A stretch of 64,000 nucleotides of DNA from UBA1429 sp964482225 (lineage in GTDB: Bacteria; Chloroflexota; Anaerolineae; UBA1429): NCBI GenBank assembly GCA_964482225.1, contig CAYZWT010000012.1, forward strand, positions 46,623 through 110,622. The letters run 5' to 3'. The position numbers were made by a program, and so were the translations under genes. Shown in pieces: positions 14,735 to 23,711 of this stretch. The notes under the pieces are model-generated. The model made no database searches. It saw only the letters and a program-made list of their open reading frames with translations, and was not told the DNA's origin. Every line of letters starts with the position of its first letter. Position 1 is the first letter of the stretch.

Positions 14735-15757
14735 ATGACAGAAAACACCAACCACATGCTGCTGCGCGTCAACAACCTGGTCAAACACTTTCCGATCAGG
14801 CGTGGCATGCTCAAGACCACCATCGGCGCTGTGCGCGCGGTGGATGGCGTCAGCTTTCATATCCGCGAGCGCGAGACGCTGGGCCTGGTGGGCGAGAGCG
14901 GCTGCGGCAAGACGACCACCGGCCGCTGCATCATGCGGGCCATCGAGCCTACCAGCGGCGAGGTGCTCTATACCAGCGCCAACGGCGAGACGGTGAACAT
15001 CCCTGAGCTGGAAAAGCACGATATGAAGGACCTCCGCAGGGAGATCCAGATGATCTTCCAGGACCCCTACTCGTCGCTGAACCCGCGTATGACGCTGCTC
15101 CAGATCGTGGGCGAGCCGCTATCGGTCAACAAGGTGGCCAGGGGTACCGAGCTGGAAGAGCGCGTGGCGGACCTGTTGCGCGTCGTGGGGCTGCGCCCCG
15201 AGTACATGCGCCGCTACCCGCACGCTTTCTCCGGCGGCCAGCGCCAGCGCATCGGCATCGCCCGCGCACTGGCCCTGAACCCGCGCTTTATCGTGGCCGA
15301 TGAGCCCGTCTCGGCTCTGGATGTGTCCATCCAGGCACAGGTGCTCAACCTGCTGCAAGACCTCCAGCAAGAGTTCGGCCTCACCTACCTGTTCGTGGCC
15401 CACGACTTGAGCGTGGTAGAGCACATCTCGGACCGCGTGGCGGTCATGTACGTCGGCAAGCTCGTGGAGATGGCGTCCACCGAGAACCTCTACTATCACC
15501 CGCTGCATCCCTACACCGAGGCGCTCATGTCCTCGGTGCCCAAGCCCGACCCGCGCGCCGTCAAGCGCCGCATCGTGCTAGAGGGCGAGGTCGCCAACCC
15601 GGCCAACCCGCCTTCAGGCTGCTATTTCCATCCGCGCTGCCGATACTGCATTGATCTGTGCAAGGTCGAAGAGCCCGAGTTGCTTGAGACGGAGCCACAG
15701 CACTGGGTCAAATGCCACCGCGCTCAAGAGCTGTCGCTCCGCGGCGTGGCAGGGTAG
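14735..15757 (+). CDS. ABC transporter ATPase, DppF/OppF type
   Basis: Second ATPase, 340 aa. Motifs: Walker A GESGCGKTT, Q-loop IFQDPYSSLNPRMT, signature FSGGQRQRIGIARAL, Walker B FIVADEPVSALDVS and H-loop VAHDLSVVEH. The C-terminal HPYTEALMSSVP and GCYFHPRC are specific to oligopeptide-type ATPases. The ATG at 14735 has GGAGAGGAA upstream; an in-frame ATG at 14717 overlapping the preceding stop is an alternative. PLNPRMT and the HFPI motif near the N-terminus (LVKHFPIRRG) are typical of the F-type partner. Confidence 0.93.
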   Translation: MTENTNHMLLRVNNLVKHFPIRRGMLKTTIGAVRAVDGVSFHIRERETLGLVGESGCGKTTTGRCIMRAIEPTSGEVLYTSANGETVNIPELEKHDMKDLRREIQMIFQDPYSSLNPRMTLLQIVGEPLSVNKVARGTELEERVADLLRVVGLRPEYMRRYPHAFSGGQRQRIGIARALALNPRFIVADEPVSALDVSIQAQVLNLLQDLQQEFGLTYLFVAHDLSVVEHISDRVAVMYVGKLVEMASTENLYYHPLHPYTEALMSSVPKPDPRAVKRRIVLEGEVANPANPPSGCYFHPRCRYCIDLCKVEEPELLETEPQHWVKCHRAQELSLRGVAG

Positions 15758-15778
15758 GCAGAGATGGAAAGGTACCCC

Positions 15779-16150
15779 ATGTCGCCTGACCTAAAGGAAC
15801 CGCTGTGGCTCAAGGTGCGGGGATATGTTCTGTGGATTGTATCCTTTGCGATCGGAGTCTTGGCGTTGTTCGCGGCATGGGAGACGGTCCGCATCATCAC
15901 CCCTGTGGTGGTGCCGTTGGACCCCATGCACACGACAGAGTATCTGGGCCAGACCAGGCTCATCTCGATCATATCGTTCTTTGCCCTGGGGATCACGTGG
16001 CTGGTGTGGTACATCCTGTTGATCGAGCGCTACACCAAGGCCAAGAGCGCCGGGATTCTGGCCAAGCAGTTTGGCATCACAACGCTGATCCAGGCGATCA
16101 TCTTTGGCCTGTACTACATCGCGCCGACGGTGGTTCGCTGGTTGGCCTGA
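15779..16150 (+). CDS. Small membrane protein of unknown function at the end of the ABC operon
   Basis: A 123-aa protein with three hydrophobic segments: VLWIVSFAIGVLALFAAW, LISIISFFALGITWLVWYILL and TTLIQAIIFGLYYIAPTVV, separated by short charged loops. No family was recognised. The start at 15779 has AAAGG six bases upstream; an in-frame ATG at 15764 would add five residues. It begins within 25 bases of the ATPase stop and is followed by a strong terminator, so it belongs to the transporter operon. It may be an accessory subunit, but nothing in the sequence proves this. Confidence 0.7.
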   Translation: MSPDLKEPLWLKVRGYVLWIVSFAIGVLALFAAWETVRIITPVVVPLDPMHTTEYLGQTRLISIISFFALGITWLVWYILLIERYTKAKSAGILAKQFGITTLIQAIIFGLYYIAPTVVRWLA

Positions 16151-16172
16151 TCCAGCGCCAACTGGCGCCAAG

Positions 16173-16213
16173 CGGCCCCTTTCCACACACGGAAAGGGGC
16201 CGTTCTGTTTGTT
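16173..16213 (+). terminator. Intrinsic terminator of the ABC operon
   Basis: A perfect 12-bp stem (16173-16184 with 16191-16202), loop ACACAC, followed by TTCTGTTTGTT. Strong rho-independent form. Confidence 0.85.
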
Positions 16214-16310
16214 CGGTAGAGCAGACAGAGACGGAAGCTGCATGCGACCCGCAACTCGTCATCTGCCGATTCACCCAGACTGTGGCCCAAGATACCCCCT
16301 GCTCCGCCAG

Positions 16311-16340
16311 ATGACGCCTGTTGCCCAGTTCGTGTATAAT
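16311..16340 (+). promoter_or_regulatory. Promoter of the Gfo/Idh oxidoreductase gene
   Basis: ATGACG (16311-16316), 18-base spacer and a perfect TATAAT (16335-16340). The start would be near 16347, about 30 nt before the ATG at 16376. Confidence 0.6.
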
Positions 16341-16375
16341 GCCCCCATCACACCGCAAAAGGAGGTTACAGCAAG

Positions 16376-17566
16376 ATGACCGCGTATCCGGGCTTTGTTC
16401 CCGTAGACAGGGGCGCTCTGCCAGGGGCCGAGGTCGGCGTGGGGGTACTGGGCTACCGCTTTATGGGCCGCGCCCACTCGAACGCCTACCACCGCCAGCC
16501 CCAGTTCTTCTGGCCGCCTGTGGCGCGCCCTCGGCTGATCGCCATGTGTGGCCGCACCCAAGAGGCCGTGGCCGAGATGGCCCTGCGGCTGGGCTATGAG
16601 GGCTATTACACCGAATTGGAGGCCATGCTGGCCGACCCGCGCATCCAGTTGTTCGACAACTGCGCCTCGGCCAACGCCCATGTAGAGCCGACCCTGGCGG
16701 CCATCGCCGCCGGCAAGCACGTGCTCTGCGAAAAGCCCCTGGCGCCCAATGCCGCCGACGCCAAGCGCATGTGGCAGGCTGCCGAGGCCGCGGGGGTGGT
16801 GCACGCCACCGGTTTCAACTATCGCTTTGTGCCCGCCGTGCGCTTTGTGCGCGACCTGATCGAGCAGGACGTCATCGGGCGCGTCTATTCCTTCCGGGGC
16901 TGCTACCTGCAAGAGGGCGGCGACATTGCCGAGCGGCCCTACACCTGGCGGCACGACCGCAGCCGGGGCGGCTATGGCGCCCTGGGCGATATCGGCGTGC
17001 ACATCATTGACCTGGCGCGCTTTCTCGTGGGCGAGATCACGTCCCTGACGGCCATGACCCAGACCTTTGTCACCGAGCGCCCCATCGCCGAGCGCCCCGG
17101 CGAGATGGGCCGGGTGACCACCGACGACGTGTTCGTCTCGACCGTGTCTTTTGCCAACGGCGCACTCGGCACCATCGAGGCCAGCAAAGTGGCCACGGGC
17201 CGCAAGAACCAGAATACCTTCGAGATCAACGGCTCCAAGGCCAGCGTCGTGTTCGACCTGGAGCGCCTGAACGAGCTGCAGGTCTACCTGCGCGAGGGCG
17301 CGCCGGACACGCTCCAGGGCTTTGCCAATGTCTCGGTCACCGAGCGCAACCACCCGTTCTACCAGTTCTGGTGGCCCCATGGCCACATCATCGGCTGGGA
17401 GCACAGCTTTGTGGGCGAGATCAACCACCTGCTGACGGCCATCGTCACGGGCGAGCCCATCGCGCCCTATGGCGCCACGTTCGAGGATGGCTATCGCGCC
17501 TTGGCCGTGGCCGATGCCGTGCTAGAGTCTGCCGAGACGGGCCGCCGCATCGAGGTGGCCTACTAG
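16376..17566 (+). CDS. Gfo/Idh/MocA family oxidoreductase
   Basis: NAD(P)-dependent dehydrogenase of 396 aa acting on a sugar or inositol derivative. The N-terminal Rossmann motif is GVGVLGYRFMGRAHSNAY. The hallmark catalytic EKP is in AAGKHVLCEKPLAPNA, followed by GFNYRFVPA and the substrate-domain GGYGALGDIGVHIIDLARFLVG (Asp and His of the active site). AAAGGAGG precedes the ATG. It is followed by a sugar isomerase-like gene and an IlvD-type dehydratase, which suggests oxidation of a sugar as the first step of a non-phosphorylative route. The exact substrate cannot be read from sequence. Confidence 0.9.
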   Translation: MTAYPGFVPVDRGALPGAEVGVGVLGYRFMGRAHSNAYHRQPQFFWPPVARPRLIAMCGRTQEAVAEMALRLGYEGYYTELEAMLADPRIQLFDNCASANAHVEPTLAAIAAGKHVLCEKPLAPNAADAKRMWQAAEAAGVVHATGFNYRFVPAVRFVRDLIEQDVIGRVYSFRGCYLQEGGDIAERPYTWRHDRSRGGYGALGDIGVHIIDLARFLVGEITSLTAMTQTFVTERPIAERPGEMGRVTTDDVFVSTVSFANGALGTIEASKVATGRKNQNTFEINGSKASVVFDLERLNELQVYLREGAPDTLQGFANVSVTERNHPFYQFWWPHGHIIGWEHSFVGEINHLLTAIVTGEPIAPYGATFEDGYRALAVADAVLESAETGRRIEVAY

Positions 17567-17588
17567 GATCGTTCGGAAAAGCAGCGCA

Positions 17589-17645
17589 GCCCTCACCCCG
17601 ACGAACCGAGCCCGCGTGCGAATCCAGGCACGCCGGGGTGAGGGC
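17589..17645. repeat. Palindromic repeat with GCCCTCACCCC ends
   Basis: GCCCTCACCCCG (17589-17600) and its exact reverse complement (17634-17645) flank a 33-base core. The element at 30004-30137 has almost identical ends. It sits between two co-oriented genes and may also act as a weak terminator. Confidence 0.6.
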
Positions 17646-17711
17646 AATTGTAGTAGGGGCAAAGCTTGTCTTTGCCCAAGGAACTGACAGTCACACAGGA
17701 GACACACGACC

Positions 17712-18716
17712 ATGAAACTCGGTATGGACATTTACACCGTACGCTCCCAGGGCTGGGATGCCTTTCAGCTCATGGATTACTCCAAGCAGATCGGGCTCGA
17801 TCTGGTGCACTTTTCGGACCTGAGCCCCTTCCAGAGCCTGGAGGATGACTATCTGGATCGCGTCAAGGCCCGCGCCGACGAGTTGGGGCTGGTCATTGAG
17901 GTGGGCATGCTCTCCATCTGCGAATCCGCCACCATCTTTGACCGCTCCATGGGCTCGGCGGTGGAGCAGGTGCGCCAGATGCTGCACGTGGCCGACAAGC
18001 TAGGCTCGCCGATCCTGCGCTGCGTCCAGGGCTCCGCTGCCGACCGGCAGACCGAGCTGCCCTTTGAGGGCCACATCGAGAACACCATCGCCACCTGCCG
18101 CGCCGTGCGCAGCCAGTGTATGGATCTGGGCATCAAGCTGGCGCTGGAGAACCACGCGGGCGACTTTCACGGCAGCGAGCTGGCGGCCCTGATCGCCGCC
18201 GCCGGCCCCGAGTATGTGGGCGCCTGCATTGATTCGGGCAACCCCCTCTGGGCGGGCGAGAGCCCCTTTGTCACCCTAGACGCCCTGGCGCCTTATATCG
18301 TCACCAGCCACATCCGCGACACCGCCGTCTGGCAGCACAAAACGGGCGCCTCGGTGCAGTGGGTCGCCATGGGCGATGGCAACATTGACATCCGCGCGTG
18401 GGCCAAGCAATTCATCGCGGCCTGCCCCAACGTGCCGTTCAGCCTGGAGATCATCACAGCGGCGCCGCCCCGGGTGCTGGATTACCTGGAGGACGACTCG
18501 GCCTACTGGAAGATGTACCCCGAGACGCCGGCCCGCGAGTTTGCCCGCTTTGAAAAGCTGGTGCGCTATGGCGAGCCCTACATCCGGCCCTGCCTGACCG
18601 CAGCCGGGCGCGACCTGCCGCCCGAGTACCAGGCCGCCCTGGCCGTGCAGCAGCGCATTGACCTGGAGCGCAGCGTCGCCTGGTGCAAGCAAGAGCTGGG
18701 CGTCGGCGAGTCGTAG
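17712..18716 (+). CDS. Sugar phosphate isomerase/epimerase-like TIM-barrel protein
   Basis: 334-aa xylose isomerase-like TIM-barrel protein. Ligand-bearing strands can be seen in KLALENHAGDF (Glu), ACIDSGNPLW (Asp), TSHIRDTAV (His) and FSLEIIT (Glu), the usual metal-site layout. AGGAGACA precedes the ATG. It lies between a sugar oxidoreductase and an IlvD-type dehydratase. An extra C-terminal segment of ~50 residues (PCLTAAGRDLPPEYQAALAVQ onward) extends beyond the barrel. Substrate unknown. Confidence 0.8.
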   Translation: MKLGMDIYTVRSQGWDAFQLMDYSKQIGLDLVHFSDLSPFQSLEDDYLDRVKARADELGLVIEVGMLSICESATIFDRSMGSAVEQVRQMLHVADKLGSPILRCVQGSAADRQTELPFEGHIENTIATCRAVRSQCMDLGIKLALENHAGDFHGSELAALIAAAGPEYVGACIDSGNPLWAGESPFVTLDALAPYIVTSHIRDTAVWQHKTGASVQWVAMGDGNIDIRAWAKQFIAACPNVPFSLEIITAAPPRVLDYLEDDSAYWKMYPETPAREFARFEKLVRYGEPYIRPCLTAAGRDLPPEYQAALAVQQRIDLERSVAWCKQELGVGES

Positions 18717-18732
18717 CTATCCCGTTCAGCCC

Positions 18733-18763
18733 ATCGCGGCGCGTCACACCGGCGCGCCGCGAT
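18733..18763 (+). terminator. Hairpin between isomerase-like gene and ilvD
   Basis: ATCGCGGCGCG (18733-18743) pairs perfectly with CGCGCCGCGAT (18753-18763), followed by CTCTATT. Candidate terminator, weak T-run. Confidence 0.55.
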
Positions 18764-18791
18764 CTCTATTATGTCACCAAAGAGGTCGCCC

Positions 18792-20486
18792 ATGTCACCA
18801 GATGCCAACCAGTCCGGCCCGCTGCGCAGCGACGCCATGACCCGTGGGCTCCAGCGCACCACCCATCGCGCCCTGCTCTACGCCATGGGCCTGCGCCCCG
18901 AGGACCTGGGGCGCCCCCTGATCGGCGTGGTCAACTCGTTCAACGAGCTGGTGCCGGGGCATGTGCACTTGCAGCCCCTCTGCCAGGCCGCCAAGCAGGG
19001 CATCGCGGAGGCGGGCGGCGTCCCCTTCGAGTTCCCCTCCATCGCCATTTGCGACGGACTGTGCACCGGCCTGGACGGCATGCGCATGCCGATGCCCAGC
19101 CGCGAGCTGATCGCCGATTCCATCGAGGCGATGATGACGGCCCACGCGCTGGATGCCCTGGTGTTGCTGACCAACTGCGACAAGATCACGCCGGGGATGC
19201 TGATGGCGGCGGCGCGGCTGAACGTGCCCGCCATCGTGGTCACCGGCGGCCCCATGGACACGGGCTGCCACGGCGACGAACCGGCAGGCTATACCGACCT
19301 GATGGAGGCCGAGGCGCGGGTGGTGCGCGGCCTGATGACCGAGGCAGAGCTGGAGCAGTTCGCCCGCACGGCCTGCCCCGGCCCGGGCTCCTGCAACATG
19401 CTGGGCACCGCCAACACCATGACCATCATGGCCGAGGCCCTGGGCATGACCCTGCCCGATGCGGCGCTGATCCCTGCCACCCACGGGGCGCGGCTGGCCC
19501 TGGCCCGCGCCAGCGGCCGCCAGATCGTGGCCCTGCACGCCACCAGCATCCGCCCCCGCGACATCCTGACCCGCGCTGCGCTCGAGAACGCCCTGGCGGT
19601 GGAGATGGCCATCGGCGGCTCGACCAACACGGCCCTGCACCTGCCCGCCATCGCCCACGAGGCAGGGATCGCGCTGACCCTGGATGATTTCGCGGCCAGC
19701 GCCCGCCGCACGCCCCAATTGGCCCTGCTCAAGCCCGCCGGAACGCACTTTCCCCGCGACCTGTACGACGCCGGGGGCGTGCCTGCGCTGCTGGCCGAGC
19801 TGCTGACCCACGGCTTGGCCGCCGGCGACTGTCTGACCGCCACGGGCCGCACGATGGCGGAGAACGTCACGGGCCGGACGGTGCGCGATGCTGACGTGAT
19901 CCATCCTGTGGGCGACCCGATCCGCCGCGAGGGCGGCCTGGCGATCCTGTACGGCAACCTGGCCCCTGAGGGCGCGGTGATCAAGAGCTCGGCGGTGGCA
20001 GAGGAGATGCTGGCGCATACCGGCCCGGCCCGGGTCTTTGATCGGGAGGAGCCCGCGCTGGAGGCGATCCTGGGCGGCGGCATCGGCCCCGGCGACGTGG
20101 TGGTAATCCGCTACGAGGGGCCCAAGGGCGGCCCCGGCATGCGCGAGATGCTGATGCCCACCTCGGCCCTGATCGGCATGGGGCTGGGGCGCACGACGGC
20201 CCTGGTCACCGATGGGCGCTTTTCGGGCGCCACCCAGGGGGCCTGCGTGGGCCACATCACCCCCGAGGCCTACCTGGGCGGGCCGTTGGCCCTGGTGCAG
20301 GAGGGCGACATGGTGCGCATTGACATCCCGGCGGGCGAGCTGACGCTGCTGGTGGAGGAAGGCGAGCTGGCGGCGCGCCGCGCGGCCTGGCGCCTGCCCG
20401 AGAGCACCGCCCTGGCGCCGGGCAGCCTACTGGAGCGCTACCGGCGCATGGTGGGCCCGGCGAGCCGGGGGTGTGTGATGGAGTAG
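18792..20486 (+). CDS. ilvD: IlvD/Edd family dehydratase (dihydroxy-acid or sugar-acid dehydratase)
   Basis: Iron-sulfur dehydratase of 564 aa. Motifs: VVNSFNELVPGH, TNCDKITPGM with the cluster Cys, ACPGPGSCNMLGTANTM with further cluster Cys, MAIGGSTNTALHLPAIA, RYEGPKGGPGMREMLMPTS and GRFSGATQGACVGHI. The family covers branched-chain amino-acid synthesis (IlvD) and sugar-acid dehydration (xylonate, arabonate, phosphogluconate). The neighbours are sugar oxidoreductases and isomerases with no ilv genes, so a sugar-acid substrate is plausible, but the motifs also fit IlvD. The start at 18792 has AGAGG upstream; an in-frame ATG at 18771 lacks a site. Confidence 0.85.
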   Translation: MSPDANQSGPLRSDAMTRGLQRTTHRALLYAMGLRPEDLGRPLIGVVNSFNELVPGHVHLQPLCQAAKQGIAEAGGVPFEFPSIAICDGLCTGLDGMRMPMPSRELIADSIEAMMTAHALDALVLLTNCDKITPGMLMAAARLNVPAIVVTGGPMDTGCHGDEPAGYTDLMEAEARVVRGLMTEAELEQFARTACPGPGSCNMLGTANTMTIMAEALGMTLPDAALIPATHGARLALARASGRQIVALHATSIRPRDILTRAALENALAVEMAIGGSTNTALHLPAIAHEAGIALTLDDFAASARRTPQLALLKPAGTHFPRDLYDAGGVPALLAELLTHGLAAGDCLTATGRTMAENVTGRTVRDADVIHPVGDPIRREGGLAILYGNLAPEGAVIKSSAVAEEMLAHTGPARVFDREEPALEAILGGGIGPGDVVVIRYEGPKGGPGMREMLMPTSALIGMGLGRTTALVTDGRFSGATQGACVGHITPEAYLGGPLALVQEGDMVRIDIPAGELTLLVEEGELAARRAAWRLPESTALAPGSLLERYRRMVGPASRGCVME

Positions 20487-20567
20487 GGGGGGAGGCTCTG
20501 TACGGGAGGGCCTCTCACAGCGCCACTGGCCGCCGTTGCCCCTGCCCCCCTCGTTCACTAGGGCGAC

Positions 20568-20603
20568 GCCCACGCCGAGCAAGCTCTCGGCGTGGGCGCT
20601 TTT
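20568..20603 (+). terminator. Intrinsic terminator after ilvD
   Basis: GCCCACGCCGAG (20568-20579) pairs perfectly with CTCGGCGTGGGC (20586-20597), loop CAAGCT, followed by GCTTTT. Lies between convergent genes. Confidence 0.75.
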
Positions 20604-20639
20604 GCGGCAGCATGTCGCTCGTTTAGGTCAACGATCTGG

Positions 20640-21989
20640 CTAGACCTCGACGACCTCGATCCCTAAGAAGTAGCAGGCATCCACCAGCGCTTGACGCTGG
20701 TCGCCATAGATCATGCTGGCGTGGTGCACAAAGCCGTTGTTACCGATGGTCGTATAGAGCTTGGCCAGATCATCCACCTCGACCCAAGCCCAGGTAAAGC
20801 GCGCCTCCTCGGGGGCGCCCTCCTCCAGCGCCGTGCCGCTGGCCAGGAGCATCTTGTATTCGTCATCGTACTGCTCCAGACGGGCAAAGGTCACCTCGCC
20901 GGAGCGCAGTTTAAAGTGGGGCATGCCCCGCTGATCGAGAAGGACGGGACTCGACGCCATCGAGGGGGGCGCATTGCCGACATGCCAGGCCAAAAAGACG
21001 TCGTCGTGCAGGGGGTGCTTGAGGTTCCAGTCGGTCAGGAAGGGCGCCTCCTCTCGCAACGCGGCCTCGTATTGCATCAGCATGGCCAGGCAGCCCATGA
21101 TGTCCACCTCAAAGCCCACCATGATGGACTGATCGGTCAGGCGGCCCTGCACATAGGGCGGCACCGAAAAACCGGCGCCTACGCCCACCAACTGCTTTTC
21201 CTTTGCCCAGCGCTTGACGACGACCTCTACCTGGGCGATCTGCGCGAGCCGCTCCGCCGGAATACCCGACGTATCGGCCTCGGCCTTGATCGCGTCTACC
21301 ACCGCTGCCACGTCTGGATCATCAGCGGGCAGGGCCTCCACAGCGCTCTGCAGCCGCACCGTCTCCATGGGAATCACGCGGATGCCATAGTTGGAGAGGA
21401 GATTCTTTTCATCAATGGAGCAGGTCTCGAAAGCGGCAGGGCGCGGCCCAATCTGGCCGATGTAGGCGCCGCGAAAAGCCCGCACCACGGCGCAGGTGCG
21501 CACAAAGCTCTCGACGGCGGCCACAAAGGCCGCGTCCTCCGGGTTGCATATGCCATAGAAACGATAGGCGATCTTGCGGCGATAGAGCCCCGAGGCGATG
21601 GACAGGGTACCGCAGAACGAGTCGCTTGTTTGCGCTCCCATCGTCGGCAGGTAGAGCTCGGGCGATTCCTCTGTGGCAAACACCAGCACCGGAACGCCGG
21701 GAAGTCCCTCTGCCACCATGCAGGCCGAGATCTCGTCGGAAAAGTCCATCCCACCGATGAGGATGCCGGCTACATCCCTTTCCTTGAACAGCTTGATCAC
21801 CTTGCGGGCGTCATCGTCGTTGCGCACCGTGCCGGCCTGGGTCAGTTCCTCATCCGGTGTGACGATCTCCAATCCGGGCACATCGGCGAGGGCCTCGATC
21901 GTGCGCCGTTTCATCTCCATGGCCCACGCATCGCTATACGCGCGGCTATCGCGCTTGGCCGGAACAAACCCGATTCTGACCGTTGACAT
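20640..21989 (-). CDS. L-fucose/L-arabinose isomerase-like protein (paralogue A)
   Basis: 449-aa protein resembling the fucose/arabinose isomerase superfamily. It starts MSTVRIGFVPAKRD. Conserved features shared with the two paralogues at 33234 and 36566 are LSIASGLYRRK, IGQIGPRPAAFETC, the metal-site-like VGFEVDIMGCLAMLMQYEAA (Glu and Asp), FLAWHVGNAPPS (His) and a C-terminal VHHASMIYGDQ. The ATG at 21989 has AAAGGAG upstream; the frame stays open further back to 22208 without a site. It is monocistronic here, unlike the other two. A candidate TTGACT/TAAGAA promoter lies at 22042-22070 on the minus strand. Activity on a specific sugar is unproven. Confidence 0.8.
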   Translation of the reverse strand: MSTVRIGFVPAKRDSRAYSDAWAMEMKRRTIEALADVPGLEIVTPDEELTQAGTVRNDDDARKVIKLFKERDVAGILIGGMDFSDEISACMVAEGLPGVPVLVFATEESPELYLPTMGAQTSDSFCGTLSIASGLYRRKIAYRFYGICNPEDAAFVAAVESFVRTCAVVRAFRGAYIGQIGPRPAAFETCSIDEKNLLSNYGIRVIPMETVRLQSAVEALPADDPDVAAVVDAIKAEADTSGIPAERLAQIAQVEVVVKRWAKEKQLVGVGAGFSVPPYVQGRLTDQSIMVGFEVDIMGCLAMLMQYEAALREEAPFLTDWNLKHPLHDDVFLAWHVGNAPPSMASSPVLLDQRGMPHFKLRSGEVTFARLEQYDDEYKMLLASGTALEEGAPEEARFTWAWVEVDDLAKLYTTIGNNGFVHHASMIYGDQRQALVDACYFLGIEVVEV

Positions 21990-22218
21990 GCTAGACTCCT
22001 TTGCATCTCCAGATATTGGTCGGACGGAGACGTACGGATTGTTCTTACCATAGGGCCCAGGCAAAGTCAAGGGCGTGGCGCGCGAAAAGGCGCGAACGCA
22101 TGCCAAGCGCGGAGCCGCCTCAAGAGGTAGTCTAGGTCCCAGCAGATCACAAGCCTTCGCGGCCCTCCCGCCGGGCGACACAAGAATCGCGGACAGATCT
22201 CTCGCCATGACCTAGCCG

Positions 22219-22581
22219 CTAATCCTCGAACATGTCTCGCTGAAGGCAGTCGCGATAGGCAGTGTGCCAGGCATAGGGCTCAAAGCTACTGACAAGATAG
22301 ACCACGTATATGTCATCTATGGGTTCGCTACTCACAATGACCACATCCGCCTTGTCATACTTGCGACTGCCAAAGAAGAACAGATCATCAATGGAGACAG
22401 CCAGAGGGCAAGGCTGATGATACCATGCGGTCTCGCCCAGTATCCGGATGGCATCGTCGCGCCGCGTGCCGATAGGTACGAGTTGTCTTGCCTCCTCAAA
22501 TGGCGATGGGCGGCAGCCAGTGACCAGGATCAGCAAAGTCACAGAAATGAGCAACAGCTTGCATATTCGACCAAGACCCAT
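22219..22581 (-). CDS. Small lipoprotein of unknown function
   Basis: 120-aa protein with an N-terminal basic residue, hydrophobic core LLLISVTLLILVTGC and lipobox Cys, so it should be lipid-anchored outside the membrane. The mature part begins RPSPFEEARQLVPIGTRRDDAIRILGETAWY, loosely recalling the 'G-x-T-x-x-D-V/A-x-x-x-L-G' pattern of small SmpA/BamE-like domains. That similarity is weak and is not a functional call. GGGAGGGC precedes the ATG. Its G+C content looks lower than its neighbours. Confidence 0.7.
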   Translation of the reverse strand: MGLGRICKLLLISVTLLILVTGCRPSPFEEARQLVPIGTRRDDAIRILGETAWYHQPCPLAVSIDDLFFFGSRKYDKADVVIVSSEPIDDIYVVYLVSSFEPYAWHTAYRDCLQRDMFED

Positions 22582-22681
22582 CCCTGCCCTCCCACAGGTT
22601 CACTGCACGTCTGGGACCGTATGCCCCTCAGCGCAGCCAGCCCTCCTTGGTCTCCATAGCGTCGGCGAGATAGCCCTCTCC

Positions 22682-23524
22682 TCACACAAACGGCCGCAGC
22701 GTCTTGAGCCCTAGGGTCAGGCCCTCGTTCCAGCGGTTGCCCATGTAGGTGCGGTCCTCGTGCTCCACCACCATGTCGCCCGCATAGCCCGATTCCTTGA
22801 CCGCCTCGAACAGGGCAGGCCAATCAATCACGCCCAGGCCGGGGATCACAAAGCGCCACCAATCCGCCCCGTGGACGCCGCAGCGCTTGAGCAGCGCCCG
22901 ATCCACGATGATATCCTTGGCGTGGACGTGATAGATGCGCTCGGCATAGTCCCGCCAGACCTGCAAGTGGTCAATGCCCTGCCAGTAATAGTGAGAGGCG
23001 TCGTACTCGATGCCCAGGGCCGGGCGGGGCACCGCATCGAACAGCCGGTCGTAGAGCGCGGGACAGGTGGCCATGTTGGTCCAGCGGTAGGGGCCATAGC
23101 CGGTGACGCGGCCGGGCCAGGGCTCAAAGGCGATGCGCACCCCCAGGTCGCCCGCCATGCGCGCGATGGGATCGAACCGCTCGGCAAAGAGGGGCAGGTT
23201 CTCCTCAATGGTGAGGGCGTTGTCGCGCCCCGTCATGCCTGCCACCACGCGGCAATCCAGGGCCAGGGCCGCCTCCATGGCCCGCCTGTAATAGGCGATG
23301 GCGGCCTCGGCGGGAACCTCGACGGCGCCCCCATAGATGGCCACTGCCGTGACGGCAATGCTGTGCTCGGCCAGGGCCTCCTTGATGGCCGGCAGGTCTT
23401 GCTCCAGCTCGCCCATGCCGGGGCCATCCAGCCAGCCCACGTTGGCCTCCAGCGCGTCATAGCCCAGGCGTCGCGCTGCGGCGATATGCTCCACCGTCAA
23501 TGGCATCAGATACCCGAGTCTCAT
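22682..23524 (-). CDS. Sugar phosphate isomerase/epimerase-like TIM-barrel protein
   Basis: 280-aa xylose isomerase-like barrel. Ligand positions are visible in VRIAFEPWPGR (Glu), LGIEYDASHYYW (Asp and His), IYHVHAKDIIVD (His, a family hallmark) and GDMVVEHEDRT (Glu). GGAG precedes the ATG at 23524, and a TTGACA hexamer lies at 23569-23574 on the minus strand with no good -10. It is divergent from the HpcH-type aldolase. The HAKD motif is shared with inosose or hydroxypyruvate isomerase-like proteins, but the substrate is not defined. Confidence 0.82.
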   Translation of the reverse strand: MRLGYLMPLTVEHIAAARRLGYDALEANVGWLDGPGMGELEQDLPAIKEALAEHSIAVTAVAIYGGAVEVPAEAAIAYYRRAMEAALALDCRVVAGMTGRDNALTIEENLPLFAERFDPIARMAGDLGVRIAFEPWPGRVTGYGPYRWTNMATCPALYDRLFDAVPRPALGIEYDASHYYWQGIDHLQVWRDYAERIYHVHAKDIIVDRALLKRCGVHGADWWRFVIPGLGVIDWPALFEAVKESGYAGDMVVEHEDRTYMGNRWNEGLTLGLKTLRPFV

Positions 23525-23643
23525 CGCGTGATGCTCCTCTCTGTTGTGCTCATGCTGGGCACATGGTATGTCAAGGGCAAGTTACACGCAAGCCTTACGT
23601 GTGCGCCGCTCGACGGAGGGGTAAGGGCCGCGTGCGCCTGCGC

Positions 23644-23672
23644 TTGACGCCGCCCGCCCGTCCGCCTAGACT
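23644..23672 (+). promoter_or_regulatory. Promoter of the HpcH-type aldolase gene
   Basis: TTGACG (23644-23649), 17-base spacer, TAGACT (23667-23672); start near 23679, about 33 nt before the chosen ATG. Confidence 0.6.
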
Positions 23673-23711
23673 CGGGCACAGAATCGCGATCACCCAGAAA
23701 GGATGCTACCC

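Noticed and set aside
20930..20945. GGGGCATGCCCC palindrome resembling REP
   Set aside because: It lies inside the isomerase-like A coding region, lacks the CGGCATGCCG core and flanks, and is explained by codons.
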